From Mucilaginibacter dorajii (GTDB lineage Bacteria > Bacteroidota > Bacteroidia > Sphingobacteriales > Sphingobacteriaceae), in NCBI RefSeq assembly GCF_024808255.1, contig NZ_JANTYS010000004.1, forward strand, positions 124,001 to 188,000: DNA of 64,000 nt, written 5' to 3'. The notes beneath the pieces were generated by a model. It was not told where the DNA came from. It did no database searches and was given only the letters and a program-made list of their open reading frames with translations. The translations under genes were made by a program, and so were the position numbers. The number at the start of each line of letters is the position of its first letter. The stretch's first letter is position 1. Below are positions 1 through 7,807 of the stretch, piece after piece.

Positions 1-59
1 TAGTTTAGCAGATTCCTGTCGTCCCAGGCATCTTCAATCAGTTTTTTAAGATCTTGCAT
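1..59 (-). CDS. dapD: Tetrahydrodipicolinate N-succinyltransferase, N-terminal tip (partial)
   Basis: Only the first 19 codons lie inside the window; the gene runs off the left edge. The ATG is at 59 on the minus strand and the peptide begins MQDLKKLIEDAWDDRNLLN. That opening resembles the N-terminal helix of DapD, which succinylates tetrahydrodipicolinate in the lysine and diaminopimelate pathway. The call rests on this short stretch alone; the sequence left of base 1 would settle it. Confidence 0.5.
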   Translation of the reverse strand, partial: MQDLKKLIEDAWDDRNLLN

Positions 60-337
60 CAGTGAAAATAACTTTTGGCAAATTAAAGGAATTTTAAGGA
101 GAATTGCTTGAATTTGGGTAAAGGAGTTTAAGTTGATTTGTATGGGTTGAAATTGATGAACGGTATTTTAAGGACGACAAATTTGTGCAATCGGTTAAAA
201 ATGATGTCTCGTAATATGATGCATTGTTTTTTCTCTAATTGTACTGATTTTTAATTATATAGTATTTCATAATCGTGAATTTATGTGTATAATTGTTTAA
301 TAAATCACTAAATTCTGAACCTGATCTCCTCTCGACT
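60..337. other. Intergenic region, nothing recognised
   Basis: This AT-rich stretch separates the minus-strand dapD-like start from the plus-strand small membrane ORF, so it should carry divergent promoters. I see no clear promoter pair, terminator or repeat in it. Confidence 0.4.
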
Positions 338-547
338 ATGAACGCTATGGCTATCTTCTGCATTGTACTGTTGGCAGTATCTTCATTGCTGATATTAGGC
401 ATCGTTTTTTTTAGTTTTCTTAAATGGATTAAAAAGAACTACTACCCAACATGGAAATTTCCAGACTACATCAGTGTGGGTTACGCAGAATACCTGTACC
501 ACAAATACATCAAAAAAGACCTGCAAGCCTGGTTGGATAAGCAATAA
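338..547 (+). CDS. Small single-pass membrane protein, unknown function
   Basis: A 69-residue protein if the ATG at 338 is used; an in-frame TTG at 293 would add 15 polar residues, and I prefer the ATG. A strongly hydrophobic segment (about residues 5-27, AIFCIVLLAVSSLLILGIVF) predicts one transmembrane helix. A basic and aromatic cytoplasmic tail follows (KWIKKNYYPTW, then YLYHKYIKKDLQAW). No family is recognised. It stands alone between divergent dapD and the hslR-like gene. The composition looks coding rather than random, but it could be a spurious ORF. Confidence 0.45.
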   Translation: MNAMAIFCIVLLAVSSLLILGIVFFSFLKWIKKNYYPTWKFPDYISVGYAEYLYHKYIKKDLQAWLDKQ

Positions 548-632
548 GCTTTTTTAATCAATTTAGAGAGTTGAATCTTTCCTATAAAGGTTCATATTAA
601 TAGGTAAATCGTCTGAAGCCCGGGTAAATCGT

Positions 633-640
633 TAATTTTG
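633..640 (+). promoter_or_regulatory. -7 promoter element (TAATTTTG) of hslR-like gene
   Basis: TAATTTTG matches the Bacteroidota -7 consensus TAnnTTTG. It lies 40 bases before the ATG at 681, giving a short leader. No good TTTG element sits 19-21 bases upstream, so the call is tentative. Confidence 0.35.
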
Positions 641-680
641 CAGCGCAAACCTGTTTGCCCAAAATTGAACGCAATTAATT

Positions 681-1088
681 ATGCCCGAAAAAGAGAAATT
701 AAGAATAGATAAATACCTGTGGGCCATCAGGGTTTTTAAAACCCGTACGCTGGCATCTGATGCCTGTAAGGCCGGGCGTGTAAAACTGGATACCAAAAAC
801 ATAAAACCATCATACGAAGTTAAAATTGGCGATACCTACCAGGTATCAAAAGGTCCGGATCGTAAAATTATCCGGGTTACCGGCTTGCTTGAAAATAGGG
901 TGGATGCAAAAAAAGCGGTAGACTATTACCTGGATATTACCCCGGTTGAACAAACCCAGGCCTTCAAATCCATGTTCCAGGCACCGATCCTGAAACGTGA
1001 TCGCGGAACTGGCAGACCAACCAAGGCAGATCGCCGGGAAATTGACGATCTGAAAGACAATTTTTTTGATACTGAGGACGAAGAATGA
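681..1088 (+). CDS. hslR: RNA-binding S4 domain protein, Hsp15 (HslR) family
   Basis: A 135-residue protein that opens with an S4 RNA-binding domain (about residues 6-65, motif LRIDKYLWAIRVFKTR...ACKAGRVKL). The rest is a charged linker and an acidic tail (DEE). In the Hsp15 family this architecture binds the 50S subunit carrying nascent peptidyl-tRNA and helps recycle stalled ribosomes. Length and the Lys/Arg-rich C-terminal half fit Hsp15 rather than RluD or tyrosyl-tRNA synthetase, which carry extra catalytic domains. The ATG at 681 begins the S4 fold directly. It is monocistronic and ends in C/G-rich hairpins shared with the convergent deaminase. Confidence 0.85.
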   Translation: MPEKEKLRIDKYLWAIRVFKTRTLASDACKAGRVKLDTKNIKPSYEVKIGDTYQVSKGPDRKIIRVTGLLENRVDAKKAVDYYLDITPVEQTQAFKSMFQAPILKRDRGTGRPTKADRREIDDLKDNFFDTEDEE

Positions 1089-1172
1089 GCCCCACCCAAA
1101 CCCTCCCAGGAAGGGAGGGCTTAAAAAACTTATAAAAGTCTCCCCTACCGGGGGAGATATAGAGGGGGCCTA
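1089..1172. repeat. C/G-tract hairpin pair between convergent genes
   Basis: Two hairpins follow the hslR-like stop: CCCTCCCAGGAAGGGAGGG (1101-1119) and TCTCCCC...GGGGGAGA (about 1140-1158), ending in GAGGGGGCC. The same style of sequence recurs after gyrB (about 4568-4722) and before dnaE (15333-15412). It is placed to terminate both converging genes, although the T-tracts are weak. Confidence 0.55.
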
Positions 1173-1649
1173 ATATCTTGTTTTATTCTCCTCTATCTCC
1201 CAAAGTTTAAAAGCAGATAGTGCCTCATCGCGCAGGAGTTGAACAAAAGGTAATTTCCTATCAGCCATTGGGCTTTCCAACTCATCGTATATGGCATGGT
1301 CGTCAAAGCCTATTGATGCAGCATCGGCTTTGGTGTTGGCGTAGTAAACTTTATCAATACGGGCCCAATATATGGCACCAAGGCACATGGGGCAGGGTTC
1401 ACAGCTGGTATAAATTTCACAACCCGAAAGGTCATAAGTACCCAGTTCCTGGCAGGCCAGGCGAATCACCGAAACTTCTGCATGAGCCGTAGGGTCGTTG
1501 GTGGGCACTACGCGGTTTGCGCTGCGGGCCAGGATCATGCCGTCTTTAACTATTACCGCACCAAAAGGGCCACCCATTCCCTGTTTTACATTATATTCTG
1601 ATAGCTCAATAGCTATGCGCATAAACTTTTCGTGTGCCGTATTTTCCAT
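1170..1649 (-). CDS. guaD: Nucleoside/guanine deaminase, cytidine-deaminase-like zinc enzyme
   Basis: A 159-residue CMP/dCMP-type deaminase. The zinc site is visible as T-A-H-A-E (His56, catalytic Glu58) and P-C-P-M-C (Cys86, Cys89). The family includes the tRNA adenosine deaminase TadA and the Bacillus-type guanine deaminase GuaD. Length, the segment GGPFGAVIVKDG and a C-terminal tyrosine (KTRY) fit GuaD better, since its terminal Tyr completes the active site. The predicted reaction is guanine to xanthine plus ammonia in purine salvage. It is transcribed towards the hslR-like gene and lies downstream of the OmpH-like gene behind a terminator. The exact substrate is an inference. Confidence 0.75.
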   Translation of the reverse strand: MENTAHEKFMRIAIELSEYNVKQGMGGPFGAVIVKDGMILARSANRVVPTNDPTAHAEVSVIRLACQELGTYDLSGCEIYTSCEPCPMCLGAIYWARIDKVYYANTKADAASIGFDDHAIYDELESPMADRKLPFVQLLRDEALSAFKLWEIEENKTRY

Positions 1650-1662
1650 AGTCCTCTAAATT

Positions 1663-1690
1663 AAAAAACCTCAACCGAAGTTGAGGTTTT
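1663..1690 (-). terminator. Rho-independent terminator with UUCG-type loop
   Basis: On the minus strand CCTCAAC-TTCG-GTTGAGG is followed by TTTTTTAA. The C(UUCG)G tetraloop is very stable. It ends the OmpH/Skp-like transcript, about 85 bases past its stop, before the deaminase ATG at 1649. Confidence 0.75.
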
Positions 1691-1770
1691 ATTTGAAAAT
1701 TTGAGAATTTGAAGATTTGAAAATGAGAAAGGCAATTTTCAAATTACCAAATTCTCAAATCTTCAAATTG
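1690..1770. repeat. Word hairpin: ATTTGAAA/ATTTGAGA-type words and their complement
   Basis: The left arm (1691-1724) is a run of 8-nt words ATTTGAAA, ATTTGAGA, ATTTGAAG, ATTTGAAA. The right arm (about 1733-1770) carries the reverse complements (TTTTCAAATT, ATTCTCAAAT, CTTCAAATT). It lies between the OmpH-like stop and its terminator. A second hairpin made of the same words in another order is at 2441-2526, on the other side of the gene. Confidence 0.75.
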
Positions 1771-1773
1771 ATA

Positions 1774-2370
1774 TTATTTTTTATCCTTAGCGTAAGCTTC
1801 GTTCAATCTTTTGATCACATCTGCAGTAACATCTAAAGATGGATCGCCATATAATACGGTTGGGTTTGCTTTTGAGTATAACAATACCAGTTTGTAGCCT
1901 TTTTCTTTAGCGTAAGCTTTAGTAAAATCAGCTATTTTATCATATTGTTTAGCACTTTCTGTTCCCTGTACATTTTGGAATTCGGCAGTAGCATTTTGCT
2001 GATAGCCTTGTAATTCCTGTTGTTTACGTTGTAAACGTTGCTCAGTAGCCTGGCGCTGATCGGCAGGTAAAGTAGCGGCGCTTTTTTGGTATTCAGCAAC
2101 TTCACGCTGAAAAGCCTGGCCTTTTGCCTGTAAGTCGCTTTGCGAAGCTTTGCCTTTTTCTTCCAAACGTTTGTTCATATCCTTGGTGTACTCATATTTA
2201 CTTAATAAAGTATCAGAGTTGATATAAACTATGGTTTCTTTACTGTCAACAGTTGCTGCAGTTGTAGCAGCCGGTTTATCGGCAGTTTTATTTTGGTTAC
2301 AGGCTGCCAAGCTACCTGCAAGTATAATTCCGAATGTGAATTTTGTTAAAATTGAAGCCCTTGTTTTCAT
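1774..2370 (-). CDS. OmpH/Skp-family periplasmic chaperone-like lipoprotein
   Basis: A 198-residue protein using the ATG at 2370 (MKTRASILTK...). A lipobox LAGSLAAC puts the lipidated Cys at residue 24. A longer in-frame ATG at 2403 would overlap the likely -7 box at 2401-2408 and bury the signal peptide, so I reject it. The body has a beta strand (ETIVYINSDTLLSKYEYTK), a long Gln/Lys/Glu-rich coiled coil (about residues 75-140) and a C-terminal beta segment (YKLVLLYSKANPTVLYGDPSLDVT), the tentacle architecture of OmpH/Skp. The expected role is holding unfolded outer membrane proteins. It is divergent from gyrB and flanked on both sides by related word hairpins. Confidence 0.85.
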   Translation of the reverse strand: MKTRASILTKFTFGIILAGSLAACNQNKTADKPAATTAATVDSKETIVYINSDTLLSKYEYTKDMNKRLEEKGKASQSDLQAKGQAFQREVAEYQKSAATLPADQRQATEQRLQRKQQELQGYQQNATAEFQNVQGTESAKQYDKIADFTKAYAKEKGYKLVLLYSKANPTVLYGDPSLDVTADVIKRLNEAYAKDKK

Positions 2371-2400
2371 TATCTCAATAAAAAATTTAAAAAAGTTTGA

Positions 2401-2408
2401 CAAAGATA
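2401..2408 (-). promoter_or_regulatory. -7 promoter element (TATCTTTG) of OmpH-like gene
   Basis: Reading on the minus strand, TATCTTTG matches TAnnTTTG and lies 30 bases before the ATG at 2370. It supports the shorter start for the lipoprotein. Confidence 0.45.
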
Positions 2409-2440
2409 AACTTTCATTACAAGTATCCTAATCAATTGTT

Positions 2441-2526
2441 TATTTGAAAATTTGAAGATTTGAGAATTTGAAAATATTGACTTGAAAGTTCATTTTCAAA
2501 TTCTCAAATCGCCGAATCTTCAAATT
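2441..2526. repeat. Word hairpin: ATTTGAA-type words, second copy
   Basis: The left arm (2441-2475) has the words ATTTGAAA, ATTTGAAG, ATTTGAGA, ATTTGAAA. The right arm (2492-2526) has their complements. The words are those of the element at 1690-1770 with the middle two swapped. It lies between the divergent promoters of the OmpH-like gene and gyrB. Confidence 0.75.
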
Positions 2527-2555
2527 CCTCACACCTCGCTTTTTATCCACAAATA

Positions 2556-2587
2556 TTCGTCATTACGGGTTAATTTTCGTAGTTTTG
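2556..2587 (+). promoter_or_regulatory. Candidate gyrB promoter
   Basis: TTCG (2556-2559), a near match to the -33 TTTG, is followed after 20 bases by TAGTTTTG (2580-2587), a full match to TAnnTTTG. The ATG of gyrB is 23 bases after the -7 box. Confidence 0.5.
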
Positions 2588-2603
2588 AAGGTTGTTGTAC
2601 TAA

Positions 2604-4567
<1,964 letters not shown>

Positions 4568-4568
<1 letters not shown>

Positions 4569-4722
4569 GAGCCCCCCGGCCCCCTGAAGGGGGAGCGAGC
4601 GGATAAATATGCAAGTAATTAAAAGCCTTCCCATAATTGGGGAGGCTTTTTTGCTTTAAGTCGAATATTTGCAAATCAAACATGCAAATCAAAAACTCCC
4701 CCTTTAGGGGGCTGGGGGGGTA
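4568..4722. repeat. Split C/G-tract hairpin element flanking the gyrB terminator
   Basis: The left half GGCCCCCTGAAGGGGGAGC (about 4578-4596) starts just after the gyrB stop, and the right half ACTCCCCCTTTAGGGGGCTGG lies at about 4696-4716. They are related to each other and to the elements at 1089 and 15333. The true terminator (4621-4653) sits between them. Confidence 0.5.
4621..4653 (+). terminator. Rho-independent terminator of gyrB
   Basis: AAAAGCCTTCCC-ATAATT-GGGGAGGCTTTTTT forms a 12-bp stem with one G-T pair followed by T6. It is about 50 bases past the gyrB stop. Confidence 0.85.
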
Positions 4723-4762
4723 TACATAATTTTGTTATGTATATAAATAATTTATACATTTG
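4721..4762 (+). promoter_or_regulatory. PadR promoter with three phased TATACAT half-sites
   Basis: TTTG (4731-4734), 20 bases, then TACATTTG (4755-4762) is a near-perfect Bacteroidota promoter. The ATG at 4767 is only 4 bases after the -7 box, so the mRNA would be leaderless or almost so. Overlaid on it are TATACAT (4721-4727), ATGTATA (4737-4743) and TATACAT (4753-4759), whose starts are exactly 16 bases apart. The first two form a perfect 9-bp dyad TATACATAA/TTATGTATA around TTTTG. PadR proteins bind ATGT...ACAT dyads, so this is the likely autorepression operator. Confidence 0.75.
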
Positions 4763-4766
4763 ATTT

Positions 4767-5105
4767 ATGAGCACAAACCCATTGCTGAAAGGTACCCTGC
4801 AAACCATCATTTTAAAACTGCTGGAAGATAATGCCGAGATGTACGGTTATGAAATTACCCAAAAGGTAAAGGAAGTAACCGCCGGCGAGATCATGCTGAC
4901 CGAAGGCGCGCTTTACCCGGCCCTGCATAAGCTGGAGGCGGATGGTTTCCTGGAAACTTTTACCCAGGTGGTTGATAACCGTGTGCGCAAATATTACCGC
5001 CTAACCGAAGAAGGGGGTAAAGAGGTTACCAGTAAGCTGGATGAAGCACGGTCTTTTATTGATCAGTTGCAGGCATTGTTAAACCTTAAACCTGCTATAA
5101 AATGA
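4767..5105 (+). CDS. PadR family transcriptional regulator
   Basis: A 112-residue PadR-type winged-helix regulator: KGTLQTIILKLLEDNAEMYGYEI, then LTEGALYPALHKLEADGFLET, then the wing VVDNRVRKYYRLTEEG, and a C-terminal helix for dimerisation (about residues 85-108). Small PadR proteins of this subfamily usually repress their own operon and are released by a ligand or partner protein. Its stop codon overlaps the ATG of the first membrane protein (ATGA), so the two are translationally coupled. The phased palindromes over its promoter indicate autoregulation. The inducer cannot be read from the sequence. Confidence 0.93.
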   Translation: MSTNPLLKGTLQTIILKLLEDNAEMYGYEITQKVKEVTAGEIMLTEGALYPALHKLEADGFLETFTQVVDNRVRKYYRLTEEGGKEVTSKLDEARSFIDQLQALLNLKPAIK

Positions 5106-5821
5106 TACTTACCCAACAAGAGCTAAGCTGGATTGATGAGCGGATGAAAACGTATCAGATCAAATATGGGGAGATCTATAATGAAATTCTAGATCATATT
5201 ATATCTGCCATCGAAAGCGAGCGTGAGGCTGGTGATCGTAATAGTATTGAGTTTTTGTTTCAACAGGTGGTTGACGGCCAATTTGGCGGATACGAAGGCA
5301 TAGCAAACCTGGCAGCTAAACAAGAGTACTTATATACACAACAGATACAAGACCTGTGGTGGCAAAGTTTGAGATATCACATCACCTGGCCTATGTTGGG
5401 TTTTACAGTTATAGCACTATTGCTAAGCCTTGAGTTGCCCAATGTTGAATCGGTAAAGTGGTTATTAATGGCAGGTTGCCTGCTGCTAACCGGTTCGTCT
5501 GTTATTTACGCCTATTTCTCTTTAAAAGGACGGGTTGTAAAATCTGTTGACAGTAGCCAATCCTTCTTAAGGCGTCATTTAATAAAAAAAATATCAACAT
5601 CGTTTTGGTTACTTAATTGGCTGCTCTGTTTTTTGCCGGGCTATGCTATTAACTATTTATCTCCAACAATCTTCGTGGCGGTAACGATGCTGTATATATT
5701 TTTAAACCTTTCCGCTATTCGCTTTTGCCAACATTTTAAAGCGCTAATACCAATAACAAGTTAAGCTCAGATCAACTTTATGGAATTGCAACTGTCACTA
5801 AACCTGCTATAAAATGATACT
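5087..5821 (+). repeat. Direct repeat marking a tandem gene duplication
   Basis: A 23-base exact repeat is present at 5087-5109 and 5799-5821, 712 bases apart. Each copy holds the last codons of padR and the first bases of a membrane-protein gene. The second copy of the padR tail is a non-coding relic, so the unit was duplicated from within padR through the first membrane gene. Confidence 0.85.
5102..5764 (+). CDS. PadR-linked membrane protein, paralogue 1
   Basis: A 220-residue protein with a soluble helical N-terminal domain (about 1-80, motif LSWIDERMKTYQIKYGEIYNE, then FQQVVDGQFGG) and four predicted transmembrane helices (about 97-112, 120-138, 163-182, 188-207). The layout of PadR followed by a protein with a helical N-terminal domain and a membrane C-terminal domain resembles the PadR-DUF1700/HAAS pairs of Firmicutes; the similarity is of architecture, and I cannot claim family membership. 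It overlaps padR by 4 bases. The function is unknown; membrane stress sensing or anti-regulator activity are possibilities. Confidence 0.75.
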   Translation: MILTQQELSWIDERMKTYQIKYGEIYNEILDHIISAIESEREAGDRNSIEFLFQQVVDGQFGGYEGIANLAAKQEYLYTQQIQDLWWQSLRYHITWPMLGFTVIALLLSLELPNVESVKWLLMAGCLLLTGSSVIYAYFSLKGRVVKSVDSSQSFLRRHLIKKISTSFWLLNWLLCFLPGYAINYLSPTIFVAVTMLYIFLNLSAIRFCQHFKALIPITS

Positions 5822-6503
5822 CACCAAACAAGAACTAAGCTGGATTGATGAGCGGATGAAGATCTACGACATCAAATACCAGGAAATTTATAACGAAATT
5901 CTGGATCACATCATTACCGCTATTGAGGAGAAACGCAACGCGGGCGATGAGCAGGGCATCAGATGGTTGTTTCAGCAGGTGGTTGATGAGCATTTTGGCG
6001 GTTTTTTTGGTATGGAAAAACTGGCCGCCGGGCAAAAAGATATTTACCTGCAAAGCGTGCGCAGGTTGTGGAACAACAGTTTCAGGTACTACCTTAACTG
6101 GCAAATGCTTGTTTTTACGCTGATAGCCATTTTAATAAGTTTTAAATTGCCCGATGTTAAAGCTGTAAGAGCAGCGTTACTGGCAGGATGTCTTTTGCTG
6201 GCCTTTTCGCCATTGTTGTACACGCACTTCCAGTTATCGGGTAAAATAAAAACCATCAAGGGGAAACAATCGCTGATCAAAGGGCATATGCTTACCATGA
6301 CTTATCTGCCAGGGGCGTTGTTAAACTTCCTGATCTACGCGCCTCAATTTGTTTTATTATTTACCGATAAGGATGATAACTGGAACCTTTTTAAACAAAT
6401 ACCACCAACCATAATTACCGCCATATTAATGGGCTTTGTACTCCTCAATTTAACCGCCATCCGTTTTTGTAAACAGATGATGGTTGCGAATTCCTTAACC
6501 TAA
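5814..6503 (+). CDS. PadR-linked membrane protein, paralogue 2
   Basis: A 229-residue protein clearly duplicated from the preceding gene: its N-terminus LTKQELSWIDERMKIYDIKY and the block LFQQVVDEHFGGFFGMEKLAA match it closely, and the DNA around both starts is nearly identical. The N-terminal domain is more conserved than the membrane part, where four helices are predicted with different sequence. That pattern suggests the soluble domain interacts with a common partner such as the PadR protein. There are 49 bases after the previous stop, including a relic of the padR tail. No recognised function. Confidence 0.75.
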   Translation: MILTKQELSWIDERMKIYDIKYQEIYNEILDHIITAIEEKRNAGDEQGIRWLFQQVVDEHFGGFFGMEKLAAGQKDIYLQSVRRLWNNSFRYYLNWQMLVFTLIAILISFKLPDVKAVRAALLAGCLLLAFSPLLYTHFQLSGKIKTIKGKQSLIKGHMLTMTYLPGALLNFLIYAPQFVLLFTDKDDNWNLFKQIPPTIITAILMGFVLLNLTAIRFCKQMMVANSLT

Positions 6504-6516
6504 GCAATACTACTTT

Positions 6517-7179
6517 ATGAAATTAGATGCACGCCAGGACCAATTATTAAAACACTACCTGCGCAAGGTGTTTTTATACCGCGAAACTTACGAGGAAGTT
6601 TATGACCACATGATTAGCGCATTGCAGGAACAACCGTACACCCAAACGTTCCAGGATGCGGTGAACGATATTATCCGGCGTGACTTTGGTGGCCATAACA
6701 ACCTCATCAGCATGGAAAACAACTGTAAAAAAGCGATGGTAAAAGAATTGCGCCACAAGCAGTTTGGCTACTTTATATCGTTTTTTAAGTTTCCGTACCT
6801 TTTGCTGGTAATGGGATTTTCCTTAGGAGTGTATTTGATGATGAGCAGATCTTTATTAAGCCCGCATACGCTTAGGTGGATCTTTTGGGGCATGGCCTTG
6901 CTGCCTTACGTTGCTATTCCCTTAAGGTTTTTTTATACTGGTTACCTTTTCGGCGAAACCAAAAGATCTATCCGCGATAGTATGATGGGTGATTTAAGCA
7001 TGTTGCCTATGCGTGTGTTTATTGCGGTAAGTGTCTTATATGTAATAAACGGCTTGTACACCACTGCTTTTTATCCCGGTGCGCTTATGATAACAATAGG
7101 AGTGGTGATCTATACCATATACTTTTTAGCCTATTTCAAATTAAGTAAAGACGAAGTTAAAGTAAGAATGATCAGCTAA
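6517..7179 (+). CDS. PadR-linked membrane protein, paralogue 3 (diverged)
   Basis: A 220-residue protein 13 bases behind the previous gene. Its N-terminal domain is a more distant relative (LDARQDQLLKHYLRKVFLYRE, YDHMISAL, DIIRRDFGGHNNL): the D-FGG signature and the helical spacing are kept but identity is low. Four transmembrane helices are predicted (about 90-108, 116-133, 162-180, 185-206). It ends the operon and converges on the aspartic protease gene with only 7 bases between stop codons. Unknown function. Confidence 0.72.
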   Translation: MKLDARQDQLLKHYLRKVFLYRETYEEVYDHMISALQEQPYTQTFQDAVNDIIRRDFGGHNNLISMENNCKKAMVKELRHKQFGYFISFFKFPYLLLVMGFSLGVYLMMSRSLLSPHTLRWIFWGMALLPYVAIPLRFFYTGYLFGETKRSIRDSMMGDLSMLPMRVFIAVSVLYVINGLYTTAFYPGALMITIGVVIYTIYFLAYFKLSKDEVKVRMIS

Positions 7180-7186
7180 AAGGTGA

Positions 7187-7633
7187 TCAGATGATTCCCT
7201 TGGCCTTGCTTTTGGGCTTTGTCAGCTTCATGGTCTGCTTACCGTAGTCAATAACGGCTTTATACTTCATCAATATATCGCCCCCTAAAACTCCTAATAC
7301 CTGCGGATGCCCCATTTGGCTGTAGGCAATATTAATGGTAGATAAATCTAAAACGGCTACGTCAAAGGCAGCTACTTTTAAACTACCAATGCACATGCCT
7401 TTTATGGTTGCTGTAAATGATTCCATGGTGTTGGTGCCCAATCCGGTCGACAGCCTGTCACTGGCGGTAATGGAGGTAGCCTCGCTTGCCTCGGCCAACA
7501 TACTTTGGTCAAAGGCTGTTTTTGATGCGCCGGTATCCAGCACCACAATAAATGCTTTGCCAAACAGTATCACTTCAACAAGTGGATGGTAACCATCGTC
7601 GTGCAGATCGATGATTTGGAGAGGAACGGTCAT
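7187..7633 (-). CDS. Retropepsin-like aspartic protease (clan AA)
   Basis: A 148-residue single-domain protein with one aspartic protease motif, V-L-D-T-G-A-S (catalytic Asp33), followed by a flap region and the hydrophobic-hydrophobic-Gly motif GVLGGDILMKYKAVIDY near the C-terminus. Retroviral-type aspartic proteases carry one such motif per chain and act as homodimers. There is no signal peptide, so it is probably cytoplasmic. The length is typical of bacterial clan AA proteins. It is separated from tamL upstream by the (TTATTGAA)12 array. The substrate is unknown. Confidence 0.8.
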   Translation of the reverse strand: MTVPLQIIDLHDDGYHPLVEVILFGKAFIVVLDTGASKTAFDQSMLAEASEATSITASDRLSTGLGTNTMESFTATIKGMCIGSLKVAAFDVAVLDLSTINIAYSQMGHPQVLGVLGGDILMKYKAVIDYGKQTMKLTKPKSKAKGII

Positions 7634-7650
7634 GTGAGGTAGTTACTGAA

Positions 7651-7746
7651 TTATTGAATTATTGAATTATTGAATTATTGAATTATTGAATTATTGAATT
7701 ATTGAATTATTGAATTATTGAATTATTGAATTATTGAATTATTGAA
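7651..7746 (+). repeat. Tandem array: 12 perfect copies of TTATTGAA
   Basis: Twelve uninterrupted 8-base units run from 7651 to 7746. A downstream arm (about 7770-7806) carries the complementary words TTCAATAATT, so the whole can fold back. It lies between the tamL stop and the aspartic protease start, both minus-strand genes. Perfect 8-mers of this number are prone to copy-number slippage. Confidence 0.95.
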
Positions 7747-7769
7747 TATAGTCTCTATAAACTTTCTTA

Positions 7770-7806
7770 AATTCAATAATTCAGTCAATCAATAATTCAA
7801 TAATTA
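7770..7806 (+). repeat. Complementary arm of the TTATTGAA array
   Basis: ATTCAATAATTCA...AATAATTCAATAATT is the reverse complement of the array words, separated from it by a 23-base unrelated loop. It completes the word-hairpin architecture and abuts the tamL stop codon at 7808. Confidence 0.75.
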
Positions 7807-7807
7807 A

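Noticed and set aside
2371..2403. Longer start for the OmpH-like lipoprotein
   Set aside because: The ATG at 2403 overlaps the likely -7 box and would place 11 polar and aromatic residues before the signal peptide.
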